From the NCBI GenBank assembly GCA_022984795.1, contig JALIHJ010000046.1:124001-188000 (forward strand): DNA of 64,000 bases, read 5' to 3'. Position numbers and translations under genes: made by a program. Below the pieces are notes generated by a model, which was not told the origin of the DNA, searched no databases, and saw nothing but the letters and a program-made list of their open reading frames with translations. Of this stretch, positions 6,544-15,721 are shown piece after piece. The stretch is from Fabrea salina. Lineage: Eukaryota; Ciliophora; Heterotrichea; Heterotrichida; Fabreidae. Position 1 is the stretch's first letter, and every line of letters starts with the position of its first letter.

Positions 6544-8652
6544 CTAAATACTTAAAAAGTACTGAAGTGTGCTTAAAAGAATCTGGTTAGGCACAGGCTT
6601 CACTAAGTGCATCACCATTCCGCTGTCGTACGACTTCTTGATTTCTTCGGGTTCTGAAAAAGCACTGCAAGCTATGATCTTGGGAGGGTCTGGGAGGAGT
6701 GTGTTGATTTCAATACTGGCTTCCCAGCCATTCATCAGTGGCATGTCGCAGTCCATAAGTATTACTTTTAGCTTTTGGCCTTTTTGAAGTTGTTCCTTGA
6801 ATACATGCACAGCTTCTTGTCCGTTGCTTGCTTCTAGGAACTTGAACCCATTGATTCTAAGTGTACAGGCCATAATCATCCTGTTAAAGTCGTTGTCATC
6901 CACTATTAGAATTTCAGGTTCGGTGTAAGTGTGGTTGTCAGGAATTTCTAAGTTCCTAATTTCCACTAAGTTGGACATTTCGCTAGGAATGATTTCTTGG
7001 GACCCTGACTCAGCTACTGCATCCACAACTTCTTCTGAAATGGGCAGTGAAAAGTAGAACTCGGAGCCTTTTCCGAACTCAGACTTCACTTTAAGGTCTT
7101 TAGCGCCTAGTGCTTTGACGAGTAGTCTTGATATGTTGAGTCCTAGTCCACACCCGTTTGACTCAAGGCTTCGATTGGAGGACCCTTCGAACATCTCAAA
7201 TATACTTGATAGTTTATCTGCAGGTATTCCAATTCCAGTGTCTTTAACACTGAGTTTCAGTTTCTTGGTAAAGGTGCATGTAGCTGTAAGTTCTATTATA
7301 CCTTTTGAAGTAAATTTAAGCGCGTTGCTTAATAAGTTGATAAGTACTTGTTGTAGCCTTAATGGATCTGATACTCCTGTTAGAGGCAACAGTTCGTCTA
7401 TGCGCAAATTCAGCCTTAAGTTCTTCTTCTTAGCTTGAATTTGGATCATCTTGAAGGTTTCTTCTAGCAGTTCTTGGATCTCGAACTCAACTAAGTTCAC
7501 TTTAAGAGTGTCAGTGACTATTTTAGAGTAGTCCATTAAATCATTCACTAAGCACTCCAAAAGCTTACTTGACACTTTTAGTATTGAAAGACTTTCAATT
7601 TCTTCTTCTGATAACCTTTCTGAGTCTGACAGCCTGTCGGCAATGCTTTTCATTGCAAAAATAGGAGTCCTCATTTCGTGTGAAATGCTTCTTAGTAGGG
7701 AGTTTTTGCACTTGTTTTGGGTGTCGGCTTTTTCAAGTTGAATCAGCCTTTCAGCGTCGCTAACGCAAATGAGTAGTGCTTCTTGGTCTCCCCAAGTGAT
7801 TTTTTTAACACAGAACTCTAAAGTCTTGGAATTATGGAATACCAGTCCTAGGTCTAGTTCTTCTCCTTGAGTCAGGTTCCAAGACTCTTGGATGTCGCTG
7901 AATACCCCTGAATCTGGAGTGCCTTGAAACTGGAACCTTCTGTTGGGCAGGTACTCAAAGTTCTGCATGGTTTGGACTATTTCTTCTTGGGAGCATTCTA
8001 GGTGCTGCAGTATTTTTTGGTTCTGGATTAGAACTTGGTTGTCTCTGGATATGACACTTAACCCCGTAGGAAAGCTTTGGATCAGTATTGTCAGTTCAAC
8101 TTGGGATCTTTGGGCTTGTTTGAGAAGTTGAAGGTTTTTTGTCTCCAGGGCACCAAAAAGCTTGTTGTTTAGAATAATAGCTGCTACGACCATGATCAGA
8201 ACTATTACTTGCTCATTGAAATTTTCTGAATCAAGGAAAACCCAAACCCAACACCCTAAGAATTTTGCTATAATAAAGCAAGTTGGTAAAAAGCCTGAAA
8301 CTAATTTGAGTTGGAAGACAAGTAAAGAAATACACGCTATTGATAAGAGGCTATTAGCTTGCAAAGGGTACACATAAAGAGCTAAGTGAACACAATGAGC
8401 ACTAACCAGTTCAAGTATTAAGTGGACCATAAACTTCTGCAGCCGGCAACAGTGATCAGGAGTGAAGTGCAGTAGAATAAAGTACACAGCCCTAATTATC
8501 ATACTTGAATTTACGTGAAAAAGTGAAGTTGGATCCTGGAACCATAAAAACTCAGAGACTTTTAAAAAGAAGCTTATTGTAAGCAAAAGCTTTAATAGTT
8601 TCTTAACCAAAGAGAAATTTATGGCTTGAAGGTGGTCTACCTGGTTTTCCAT
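6544..8652 (-). CDS. Membrane hybrid histidine kinase with receiver domain
   Basis: A 702-residue two-component sensor. The N-terminal 165 residues contain about five or six hydrophobic membrane segments. A PAS-like region (about 185-300) precedes the dimerisation domain with phosphoacceptor H325 in SISHEMRTP. The ATPase domain shows the N box LINLLSNALKF (around 438-448), the G1 box DTGIGI (471-476) and a G2 box NGCGLGLNISR. The C-terminal receiver has the acidic pair D585-D586, phosphoacceptor D634 in LMDCDMP and the conserved lysine K685. All catalytic residues are present, so both phosphotransfer steps should work. No phosphotransfer (HPt) protein lies nearby. The gene is 17 nt from the kinase on the same strand. 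Confidence 0.92.
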   Translation of the reverse strand: MENQVDHLQAINFSLVKKLLKLLLTISFFLKVSEFLWFQDPTSLFHVNSSMIIRAVYFILLHFTPDHCCRLQKFMVHLILELVSAHCVHLALYVYPLQANSLLSIACISLLVFQLKLVSGFLPTCFIIAKFLGCWVWVFLDSENFNEQVIVLIMVVAAIILNNKLFGALETKNLQLLKQAQRSQVELTILIQSFPTGLSVISRDNQVLIQNQKILQHLECSQEEIVQTMQNFEYLPNRRFQFQGTPDSGVFSDIQESWNLTQGEELDLGLVFHNSKTLEFCVKKITWGDQEALLICVSDAERLIQLEKADTQNKCKNSLLRSISHEMRTPIFAMKSIADRLSDSERLSEEEIESLSILKVSSKLLECLVNDLMDYSKIVTDTLKVNLVEFEIQELLEETFKMIQIQAKKKNLRLNLRIDELLPLTGVSDPLRLQQVLINLLSNALKFTSKGIIELTATCTFTKKLKLSVKDTGIGIPADKLSSIFEMFEGSSNRSLESNGCGLGLNISRLLVKALGAKDLKVKSEFGKGSEFYFSLPISEEVVDAVAESGSQEIIPSEMSNLVEIRNLEIPDNHTYTEPEILIVDDNDFNRMIMACTLRINGFKFLEASNGQEAVHVFKEQLQKGQKLKVILMDCDMPLMNGWEASIEINTLLPDPPKIIACSAFSEPEEIKKSYDSGMVMHLVKPVPNQILLSTLQYFLSI

Positions 8653-8661
8653 ATTTATAAT

Positions 8662-9753
8662 TCAAGTTAATTTGCTACCAAGTAGCTTAGGCTTTTTCTT
8701 TTTGCACAAGTTGGCAGAACTAGCAAGTTTTCTTTTGACTGGAAAGTTCTCAACGGAGCGGTAAGGTCTCTCAGACTGGAGTACTTTTTCCATGAGCTTA
8801 AAACTTCCAGACAATTGAGAATCATAAGGAGCTAAAAGAGTTAACTTGGCAGGCTTTATAGCGTCCACAAAAGCCTGGAGTTCAGGGTAGTTAGAATGGA
8901 GTGAGTGAGGAATTTTCTAACTAGAACTTACATAAATCCACTTTCCTTGCTGAAAGTACTTTTTGTTCCACCCTGATAAGTATATGCCGATAGTTTCTTG
9001 CTGAGTGTTTTTGTAAGGTATTTCTTTCATCTCTGCTTTAGAAACAGCTTTGATCCAGCCATCGTCTTCATTGGTGCTGAAGTACTCAGGTTCCAGTCCT
9101 AAGGTTTCGATTCTAGAGTACATTCTTGGACTCACTACTGCAAGCGTTTTAAACTTCTTAGCAAGTTCCAGAAGCAGCTCTTCTCTTCCGAAGTTGTCTA
9201 TGGAAAGCCACACGTTTGACTCGCTGTTCTTTTCAATCACAGAAACTATTTGTTGGAAGCACTCTTCTCTTGGAGGAAAGCAGTAGTCAGGCCTTGCAAA
9301 GGTGTTGTCTAAAAACAAGTGGTCTATTGGAATGATTTGCTTGGCCGAGTCAAGCAAAGCAGGGTGTTCCAGCATCTCGGGGCAAAATCGAAAGTCCCCT
9401 GTATGCAAGTAGTTCCCCATCTCGCCTTTGAACAAAAGCATAGCTGAACCAGGACAGTGGTTAGCATCTATAAGAGTGACCTCCACTCCTTTAGTTCTGC
9501 GATTGTCAAGGTATATCCAGTGCACTTCGTCGAATTCTAGTGGAATTACACAGTCCAGCCCAGAGAACTCCAGTTTAAGTAAGTCAGCTGTTTTTTGGGA
9601 ACAGTATATGGGTCCTCTGGACCAGGTGTTAGAAAGACCTGAGTAGTGGTCTGAGTGGTAGTGTGTGAGAAAAAATATGTAGTGAGGACTTTCTAGGCGC
9701 GAAGTGTACTTAAATCCGTCTACTACTATATTGGTTCCCGGTAACAAAACCAT
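8662..9753 (-). CDS. SNM1/PSO2-type metallo-beta-lactamase DNA nuclease (one 15-nt intron)
   Basis: The coding sequence is complement(join(8662..8916,8932..9753)), 358 residues. The first exon holds the metallo-beta-lactamase motif LTHYHSDHYSG (H31, H33, D35, H36), the later ligands DANHCPGSAM and LHTGDFRF, and a beta-CASP region. The frame stops inside GTAAGTTCTAGTTAG; removing these 15 bases continues as KIPHSLHSNYPELQAF, matching the family's conserved PYSxHSSxxEL block. These enzymes (DCLRE1A/B, Pso2) are 5' exonucleases in crosslink repair and telomere processing. At 358 residues this is a minimal form without the long N-terminal extension of DCLRE1A. A basic C-terminus (KKKKPKLLGSKL) may be a nuclear signal. 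Confidence 0.92.
8917..8931 (-). other. 15-nt intron of the SNM1-like gene
   Basis: Read on the minus strand the bases are GTAAGTTCTAGTTAG. They contain an in-frame TAG at the 3' end that would truncate the protein. Splicing them out restores the frame and the conserved SNM1 block just downstream. TA sits at positions 9-10, the likely branch-point adenosine. Confidence 0.92.
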
Positions 9754-9772
9754 TTTTTAGTTATTTAACGGC

Positions 9773-10633
9773 ATGGACTCTCAAGACTCCGAAACTAGTT
9801 CTTTAGTCCAAAAACCTGACAGACAAACTTGTTTTTACTTTAGTAAGTTTCTGAACGAGCACCCCTTAGTTGCTGAAGTTTTTTCAGGGTGCTTTTCAGG
9901 GTTACTGATTCTGCATTTCTGGGTTTCAGTGTACTTGCTTAAGCAAAGGTCTGTTAGAGAAGCTTTACTGCCTGTTTTTGTTCTGTTTTTAGAAGTAACT
10001 GGGCTTTGTGTTTCAGTACTTATAGTGTTTTTTAGTGATGTTGTGAAAAGAAGAATTAGAGGACTAACTCTTTGGCAAAGGGAAGCTTTGGGAAGGGTAG
10101 TTAGGAACTTAGTGGTTAGCTCTACACTTGCTTACTCAAGTTACTCTTTGTGGAGCTCTATAGAAAGTCCCAGGGTTGCTTTGGTTCCTTTGTTGGTAGT
10201 TAATTCTTGTGCTATCCTTAAGTTTTGTTTAGTGAGGAGTAGCTACACCCTAGTGTGGTTGGTTGGATGCCTTTTACTAGAGGTTCAGTTTGTTCTGTTT
10301 TATTTTACAGACTTGAACTGGATTTTAAAACTACTGCCTTTAAGTTTGCTGAGTGTGAATTTAACAGGGTTTCTGTGTGCTCAGCTTATAAGGAACATCA
10401 AGGAGCTAAGCAGCCTAGTTGCAGTGGTGTTAGGAATACTAGGCAGCAGCTTACTAGGAGTCTCTTGTGTACTTTTAAGTTTAAGTTTAGAAGGCCGCTT
10501 TGATTTCCAAAATTTTTATTTATGTTTGGTGTTTGGAATGGTTTGTTCTTCCTGTGCACTAGTTAAGCCTCTTAAAGAGTTGCTGCTAGACTTACTTTTT
10601 GGGCACTTAAGCCAAGAAGTAACCGAGATATAA
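9773..10633 (+). CDS. Multi-pass membrane protein, family not recognised
   Basis: A 286-residue protein with about eight hydrophobic segments (for example FSGCFSGLLILHFWVSVYLL, LLPVFVLFLEVTGLCVSVLI, VALVPLLVVNSCAILKFCLV, LVWLVGCLLLEVQFVLFYF, LVAVVLGILGSSLLGVSCVL) and a 25-residue hydrophilic N-terminus. I see no motif that gives a function. It is divergent to the SNM1-like gene with 19 nt between starts. The ATG at 9773 is the first in the frame. Confidence 0.75.
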   Translation: MDSQDSETSSLVQKPDRQTCFYFSKFLNEHPLVAEVFSGCFSGLLILHFWVSVYLLKQRSVREALLPVFVLFLEVTGLCVSVLIVFFSDVVKRRIRGLTLWQREALGRVVRNLVVSSTLAYSSYSLWSSIESPRVALVPLLVVNSCAILKFCLVRSSYTLVWLVGCLLLEVQFVLFYFTDLNWILKLLPLSLLSVNLTGFLCAQLIRNIKELSSLVAVVLGILGSSLLGVSCVLLSLSLEGRFDFQNFYLCLVFGMVCSSCALVKPLKELLLDLLFGHLSQEVTEI

Positions 10634-10695
10634 TTAACTATTTAAAATATTTGAGTGATTTTTCGGCCATTTCTGATTGAGACTTATAAGTTGCA

Positions 10696-13600
10696 ATGAG
10701 AGAGATAGAATTAAAGTGCGACTATGCCCCTTTAGAAGACCGAGAAGAGGCTTTTATCGAGGATATAGACTGGATGCTCGACAATCTCAGACTTTCAGAA
10801 GTTATAGAAGGGTGCCCTAAGAATGTCAGGTGTTTCACAACGATTGATGGGTATTTAGTTTCGGGATCAGATGATAACTCTATTAGGTTGTGGAATACTC
10901 AGACAAAACAACAGGTGGGTACCTTTGAAGGACATACCGGTGGTGTGAGGTGCCTAACCACAATTAACGGGTACTTGGCTTCTGGCTCAGAAGACAGAAC
11001 AGTCAGGCTCTGGAGTATTGAAACCAGGCAAGAAGTAGCTGTTCTAAGAGGCCACACTGAAAGGGTTAGGTGTTTGGCTGTGATGGAAGGCTATTTAGTG
11101 TCTGGGTCAAAGGATAACACAATTAGGCTGTGGAATCCTGAGTCCAAGGAGGAAGTAGGCGTTCTTGAAGGGCACACTGGTGATGTTAACTCCCTGGCAG
11201 TAATTGACGGTTACTTGGCTTCTGCTTCAGAGGACTGCACAGTGAGACTGTGGAGCACTCAAACTTGGCAGCAAATAGCATTATTTGAAGGGCACACTAA
11301 CGGAGTTGAGTCTTTAGCAGTAGTTAAGGATTCTTTGGTGTCTGGTTCTAAAGACAAGACAATCAGAGTATGGAGCGTCAAAACAGGACAACAACTAGCC
11401 ATTCTAAGAGGGCACACTGATAATGTTAACTGTCTGATAAAAACTGACGAGTACCTTGTGTCGGGTTCCAAAGACAAAACAATCAAATTATGGAATCTCC
11501 ATACCAAAGAAGAAGTAGCTACACTAGAAGAGCACACTGATAGCATCAAATGTTTGGCAATAACCAACGGCCATTTGGTGTCTGGATCTAAAGACAATAC
11601 AATAAGGGTGTGGAGCACTAGTGAAAAAGAAAAATCAACTACTCTTGAAGGGTGCTTTGACTCAGTTCGTTGTCTAGCAGCAACTTTAGGTTACTTGGCG
11701 TCTGGCTTTGATAATGGCATCATTAAACTGTGGAATCCAAAAAGTAAACAAGAAGTTGCTGTTCTTAAAGGGCACACTAGTAATGTTCTGTCCTTAACAG
11801 CATTTGGTGAGTACTTAGCATCGGGGTCCAGTGACAACACAATTAGATTGTGGAACACCAGCACCAAGGAAGAAGTAGCTGTTTTTAAAGGGCACACTGG
11901 CTGGGTCCGCTCTCTAACCACAATTAACGGGTACTTGGCTTCTGGCTCAGAGGATAAAACAATCAGGCTCTGGAGTATTGAAAGCAGGCAACAGGTAGCT
12001 GTTCTTGAGGGCCACAGCGAAGGCGTTAGGTGCTTGAAAGCAATACAAGGTTATTTAGTGTCTGGGTCAAGTGACAATACAATTAGGCTGTGGAACATTA
12101 AAACAGGGCACCAAGTTGACGTTCTTGAAGGGCACACTGATGATGTTAACTCCCTAACCACAATTAACGGTTACTTAGCTTCTGGTTCAGAGGACTCTAC
12201 ATTGAGACTGTGGAATGTTCAAACAAAGCAAGAAGTAGCTATATTAGAAGGACATACTGAAGGAGTTGAGTGCGTAGCAGCAATGAATGAGCACTTAATT
12301 TCTGCCTCTAAAGACAAAACAGTTAGACTATGGAACATTGAAACTAAGCAGCCAGTAGCCATTTTGGAAGGCCACACTGATAATGTTAACTGCCTAACAA
12401 CAACCAGCGAGTACCTTGTGTCCGGGTCGAAGGACAAAACTATCAGACTCACAACAATGAACTACAAGTACAGACTATTTCCTGGGTCTGACCTTGGAAT
12501 TCACCACTTCAAGAAACTAGCTAACTCAAGTGCTCTTGACTACAACAAAACCATCAACGAAATCACTATTATGCCTCAAAGAATCAATATACTCCACGTA
12601 CTTGCTCGCCAGGGAAAAGACAAACTGCTTGAAAAAGCACTTGAAGAAGGGTGCTATTTTCTAGAGTCCCGCGACAGAAGAACACCTCTAAGTATTTCAC
12701 TCGAAAAAGGAAACAAAAGATGCACTGAGGTGATCCTTAAGTACATTGGAAGTTTAGAAAACAAAGTAAGACAAAGAAAAATATTGTCACTGATGCACAG
12801 AGACCTTCCAAGCGTTCTGGAAACGAACTCAATCTACTTGGGCTCTGTGTGCGAAGCAGCTACTCTTAGTTTCGTGGACTTTATTAGGACAAGTGAACTT
12901 CCTCAGTATGTCAAGACCCAAACCCCAGTATTCAACCCTTCAGATTATTCGTCAGAACTCGAAGACGTAAAAATAGGCTGCACCCGGCTTAAATTCAACT
13001 TTCTAGAGGGTTCAGAAAGCAGCTTGAAACTACTAAAAGCCCTTGAAAGCACTGGAAGCTCAGAGTGTTTGTGTAGTGACCTAGTCCAAACCTTAGTAAG
13101 CTACAAATGGAGCAAGTTCAAGTTGCTGTTTTGGATTCTGGCGTTTCTTAACTTACTGAACGTACTACTCATAATGGGGATCACCTTTTCTGACACTACT
13201 TCTACTCGGCAACTACTTGCAAGGGTATTTCTGTGCAACAACTCCTTTTTTACGCTTTTTGAAGCAATTCAGTTATTTTCACTTAAGTTGAGGTATTTCT
13301 ACTCTACCAAGAACTACTTGGACCTTCTCAGAATACTCTTAGGCTACCTGTGGGGAGTGGTGTCTCTATCTTCAGAATTCAGCAACTTAAACTCAACCAG
13401 CATTCTGACACTAGTTACGAGTTTGCTGTTTTGGGTAGAAGGAGTCAGTGCTTTTAAACTGATAGAGTCTACAAGGTACTACACGTGGCTGATTCGAGAA
13501 GTCATTAAGGACATAAGGGGGTTCCTAGGAATACTAGTTTACTTCGTGGTAGCTTACTGCTCTATAATCGGAACCTCAATCAATTCAAGTTTCTTAGAAA

Positions 13601-14046
13601 CCTTTAAAACTTCCTACGACCTACTGTTGGGAGAACTCGACAGGTCAGATTTCGACGATATCCAATGGGTAATTTTTGTGCTTGGTTCACTGCTTAACTT
13701 GATCATTATGCTGAACCTCCTTATTTCAATTATTTCAGAGTCGTTTGCCAAAATAGTTTCAGAAAGGAAAGAGTCAGACACCAGAATAAGGCTAGAACTC
13801 ATTATAGAGGTAGAAAACTGTCTTTTCTGGAAAAGAAACCAAGAAGAACTGGCGTACCTCTGGTTCATTGAAGACTACCAAGGAGAAGAAACCACCCAAG
13901 AGTTAGAAATCAAGTTCAACAAGTTATGCAAAGAAACTCAAGCCATCAAAAACAAGATTGAAGAAAACTCCAGAAAAGTCAACCAGAAAGTCGAAGAAAA
14001 CTCCAAGAAACTAGAAGCCATAATGCAGCTACTAAAACAAAGTTAG
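10696..14046 (+). CDS. WD40 double-propeller / TRP-like ion channel fusion
   Basis: A 1116-residue protein. After a short head come 14 WD40 repeats (about residues 45-590), each with a core like GYLVSGSxDNTIRLWN, enough for two seven-bladed propellers. Several repeats are close to each other in DNA as well as protein, so the array grew by duplication. A short ankyrin-like region follows (NILHVLARQGKDKLLEKALE, RTPLSISLEKGNKRCTEVIL, about 630-685), then about six membrane segments (800-1020) ending in FVLGSLLNLIIMLNLLISII, the TRP/polycystin-type last helix and post-pore segment. The C-terminus is a charged coiled coil, a possible tetramerisation site. Expected to be a cation channel in the plasma or ciliary membrane; gating is unknown. 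Confidence 0.85.
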   Translation: MREIELKCDYAPLEDREEAFIEDIDWMLDNLRLSEVIEGCPKNVRCFTTIDGYLVSGSDDNSIRLWNTQTKQQVGTFEGHTGGVRCLTTINGYLASGSEDRTVRLWSIETRQEVAVLRGHTERVRCLAVMEGYLVSGSKDNTIRLWNPESKEEVGVLEGHTGDVNSLAVIDGYLASASEDCTVRLWSTQTWQQIALFEGHTNGVESLAVVKDSLVSGSKDKTIRVWSVKTGQQLAILRGHTDNVNCLIKTDEYLVSGSKDKTIKLWNLHTKEEVATLEEHTDSIKCLAITNGHLVSGSKDNTIRVWSTSEKEKSTTLEGCFDSVRCLAATLGYLASGFDNGIIKLWNPKSKQEVAVLKGHTSNVLSLTAFGEYLASGSSDNTIRLWNTSTKEEVAVFKGHTGWVRSLTTINGYLASGSEDKTIRLWSIESRQQVAVLEGHSEGVRCLKAIQGYLVSGSSDNTIRLWNIKTGHQVDVLEGHTDDVNSLTTINGYLASGSEDSTLRLWNVQTKQEVAILEGHTEGVECVAAMNEHLISASKDKTVRLWNIETKQPVAILEGHTDNVNCLTTTSEYLVSGSKDKTIRLTTMNYKYRLFPGSDLGIHHFKKLANSSALDYNKTINEITIMPQRINILHVLARQGKDKLLEKALEEGCYFLESRDRRTPLSISLEKGNKRCTEVILKYIGSLENKVRQRKILSLMHRDLPSVLETNSIYLGSVCEAATLSFVDFIRTSELPQYVKTQTPVFNPSDYSSELEDVKIGCTRLKFNFLEGSESSLKLLKALESTGSSECLCSDLVQTLVSYKWSKFKLLFWILAFLNLLNVLLIMGITFSDTTSTRQLLARVFLCNNSFFTLFEAIQLFSLKLRYFYSTKNYLDLLRILLGYLWGVVSLSSEFSNLNSTSILTLVTSLLFWVEGVSAFKLIESTRYYTWLIREVIKDIRGFLGILVYFVVAYCSIIGTSINSSFLETFKTSYDLLLGELDRSDFDDIQWVIFVLGSLLNLIIMLNLLISIISESFAKIVSERKESDTRIRLELIIEVENCLFWKRNQEELAYLWFIEDYQGEETTQELEIKFNKLCKETQAIKNKIEENSRKVNQKVEENSKKLEAIMQLLKQS

Positions 14047-14056
14047 TAAACTAATA

Positions 14057-15718
14057 ATGGAATCATCAGGAAGAGCAGGGGGAGTGTACATTCCTCCTTT
14101 TAAACTAGCCAGAATGCAAAGGAACCTTAAAGACCCTAACTCAACCGAGTACCAAAAGATGATGTGGGAACTCCTCAGAAAGTCCATTAATGGAATAATC
14201 AACAAAGCTAACATCAGCAATCTGCCCAGCATAATCTACGAACTCTTCAACGAAAACCTACTGAGGGGCAAGGGCCTTTTAGTAAGGTCTCTTCTCAAAG
14301 GCCAAACAACAGCACCTAACTTCACACACGTATACGCAGCTTTAGTTGCAGTAGTCAACACAAAGCTTCCTGAAATAGGCAGACTCCTAGTTGCCCGTGT
14401 AATACTACAGTTCCAAAAAGCTTACAGAAGGAACGAAAAGCTGGTTTGCAGAGCCACTACCAAAATGATAGCTCACCTTGTAAACCAGCAAGTAGTCCAC
14501 GAACTCATAGCTCTGCAGCTAGCAGCTCTGCTACTCCAGCACGCAACCGAAGACTCTATTGAAATAGCCTGTGACTTTATGATAGAGTGCGGACAGGTGC
14601 TGTCTGACCTGTGTCCTACAGGGGTGCACGCAATCTTCGAAAAGTTCAGAAGTATCCTCCAAGAAGGGGAAACTTCTAAAAGAGTCCAGTATACCATCGA
14701 AGAACTCATGAAAGTCCGCAGGAACAAGTTCAAAGACAACCCTGGCGTCTTGCAAGAACTCGACCTCGTAGAAGACGACGACAAAATTACCCACGAAATT
14801 GCTTTGGATGACGAACTGGACCCCCAAGAAGAACTAGACGTTTTCAACTACGATGAAGACTACGAAAAACACGAACAAGAGTGGGAAGAAATCAAAAAAG
14901 AAATTCTAGGCGAAGAAGAGCAGTCTGAAGAAGAAGTTGAAAAGTCTGAGGAAGAAGAAAACCTAATCAAAGACATGACTGACAGGGACTACATCAACCT
15001 CAGAAAAACTATTTACCTGATCATTATGTCCAGTGTGAGCTTTGAAGAGTGTGCTAACAAGTTAATGAAACTCAGAATCAGAGAAGGCCAAGAAGCTGAA
15101 ATAGCTATGATGCTTGTAGAGGTTTGCTTGCACGAAAGAACTTACTTAAGATTCTTTGGGTTGCTAGCTCAGAGGTTTTGCCTAGTGAACCCTGACTTCC
15201 AGGAGCACTTCCAGGAGGCTTTTGCTCACTACTACAAAACAGTCCACAGACTAGAAACTAACCAACTCAGGAACATAGCTAAGTTTTTTTCCCACCTGCT
15301 GTTTACTGACTCAATATCTTGGGCAGTCTTTAGAAGCATAGTACTGACTGAAGAAGACACCACTTCTTCCAGCAGAATCTTTATAAAGATTTTAATGCAA
15401 GAAGTCTCAGAAAACATAGGAACTGACAAACTCAAAGAAAAACTCAGCAACAAAGAACTCCAAGACTGCTTCAAAGGACTACTCCCAACTGACACACTTA
15501 AGCATACTCGGTTCGCCATAAACTTCTTCACCTCTATAGGTTTGGGACCACTTACTGATGAGTTAAGGCAACTTTACGAACAAATGGAAGAAGAAGAGTC
15601 TGAGTCCAGTTCGAGTGAGTCTTCTGAGGAAGAACAGCTTAAAAACCAAGAAGCTGCTCAAAGGTTCATGCAAAAAGAACTTGTTGAAAGACCCAGGAAA
15701 AGAAGTAGAAGTCGTTAA
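14057..15718 (+). CDS. CWC22: Pre-mRNA splicing factor CWC22
   Basis: A 553-residue spliceosome component. The opening GGVYIPPFKLARM and the MIF4G domain (about residues 10-235, including NFTHVYAALVAVVNTKLPEIG) are typical of CWC22, which binds eIF4A3 and is needed for the first splicing step. An acidic linker (DDELDPQEELDVFNYDEDYE) follows, then an MA3 domain (about 310-430, starting LRKTIYLIIMSSVSFEECANKLMKL). The tail has a serine/glutamate run and ends RPRKRSRSR. The gene follows the channel gene by 10 nt on the same strand and ends 3 nt from the stop of the convergent neighbour. Confidence 0.93.
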   Translation: MESSGRAGGVYIPPFKLARMQRNLKDPNSTEYQKMMWELLRKSINGIINKANISNLPSIIYELFNENLLRGKGLLVRSLLKGQTTAPNFTHVYAALVAVVNTKLPEIGRLLVARVILQFQKAYRRNEKLVCRATTKMIAHLVNQQVVHELIALQLAALLLQHATEDSIEIACDFMIECGQVLSDLCPTGVHAIFEKFRSILQEGETSKRVQYTIEELMKVRRNKFKDNPGVLQELDLVEDDDKITHEIALDDELDPQEELDVFNYDEDYEKHEQEWEEIKKEILGEEEQSEEEVEKSEEEENLIKDMTDRDYINLRKTIYLIIMSSVSFEECANKLMKLRIREGQEAEIAMMLVEVCLHERTYLRFFGLLAQRFCLVNPDFQEHFQEAFAHYYKTVHRLETNQLRNIAKFFSHLLFTDSISWAVFRSIVLTEEDTTSSSRIFIKILMQEVSENIGTDKLKEKLSNKELQDCFKGLLPTDTLKHTRFAINFFTSIGLGPLTDELRQLYEQMEEEESESSSSESSEEEQLKNQEAAQRFMQKELVERPRKRSRSR

Positions 15719-15721
15719 TTA

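Noticed and set aside
14473-14847. Antisense frames of about 100-125 codons inside CWC22
   Set aside because: They have low-complexity serine-rich translations, mirror the acidic coding stretch and show no domains.
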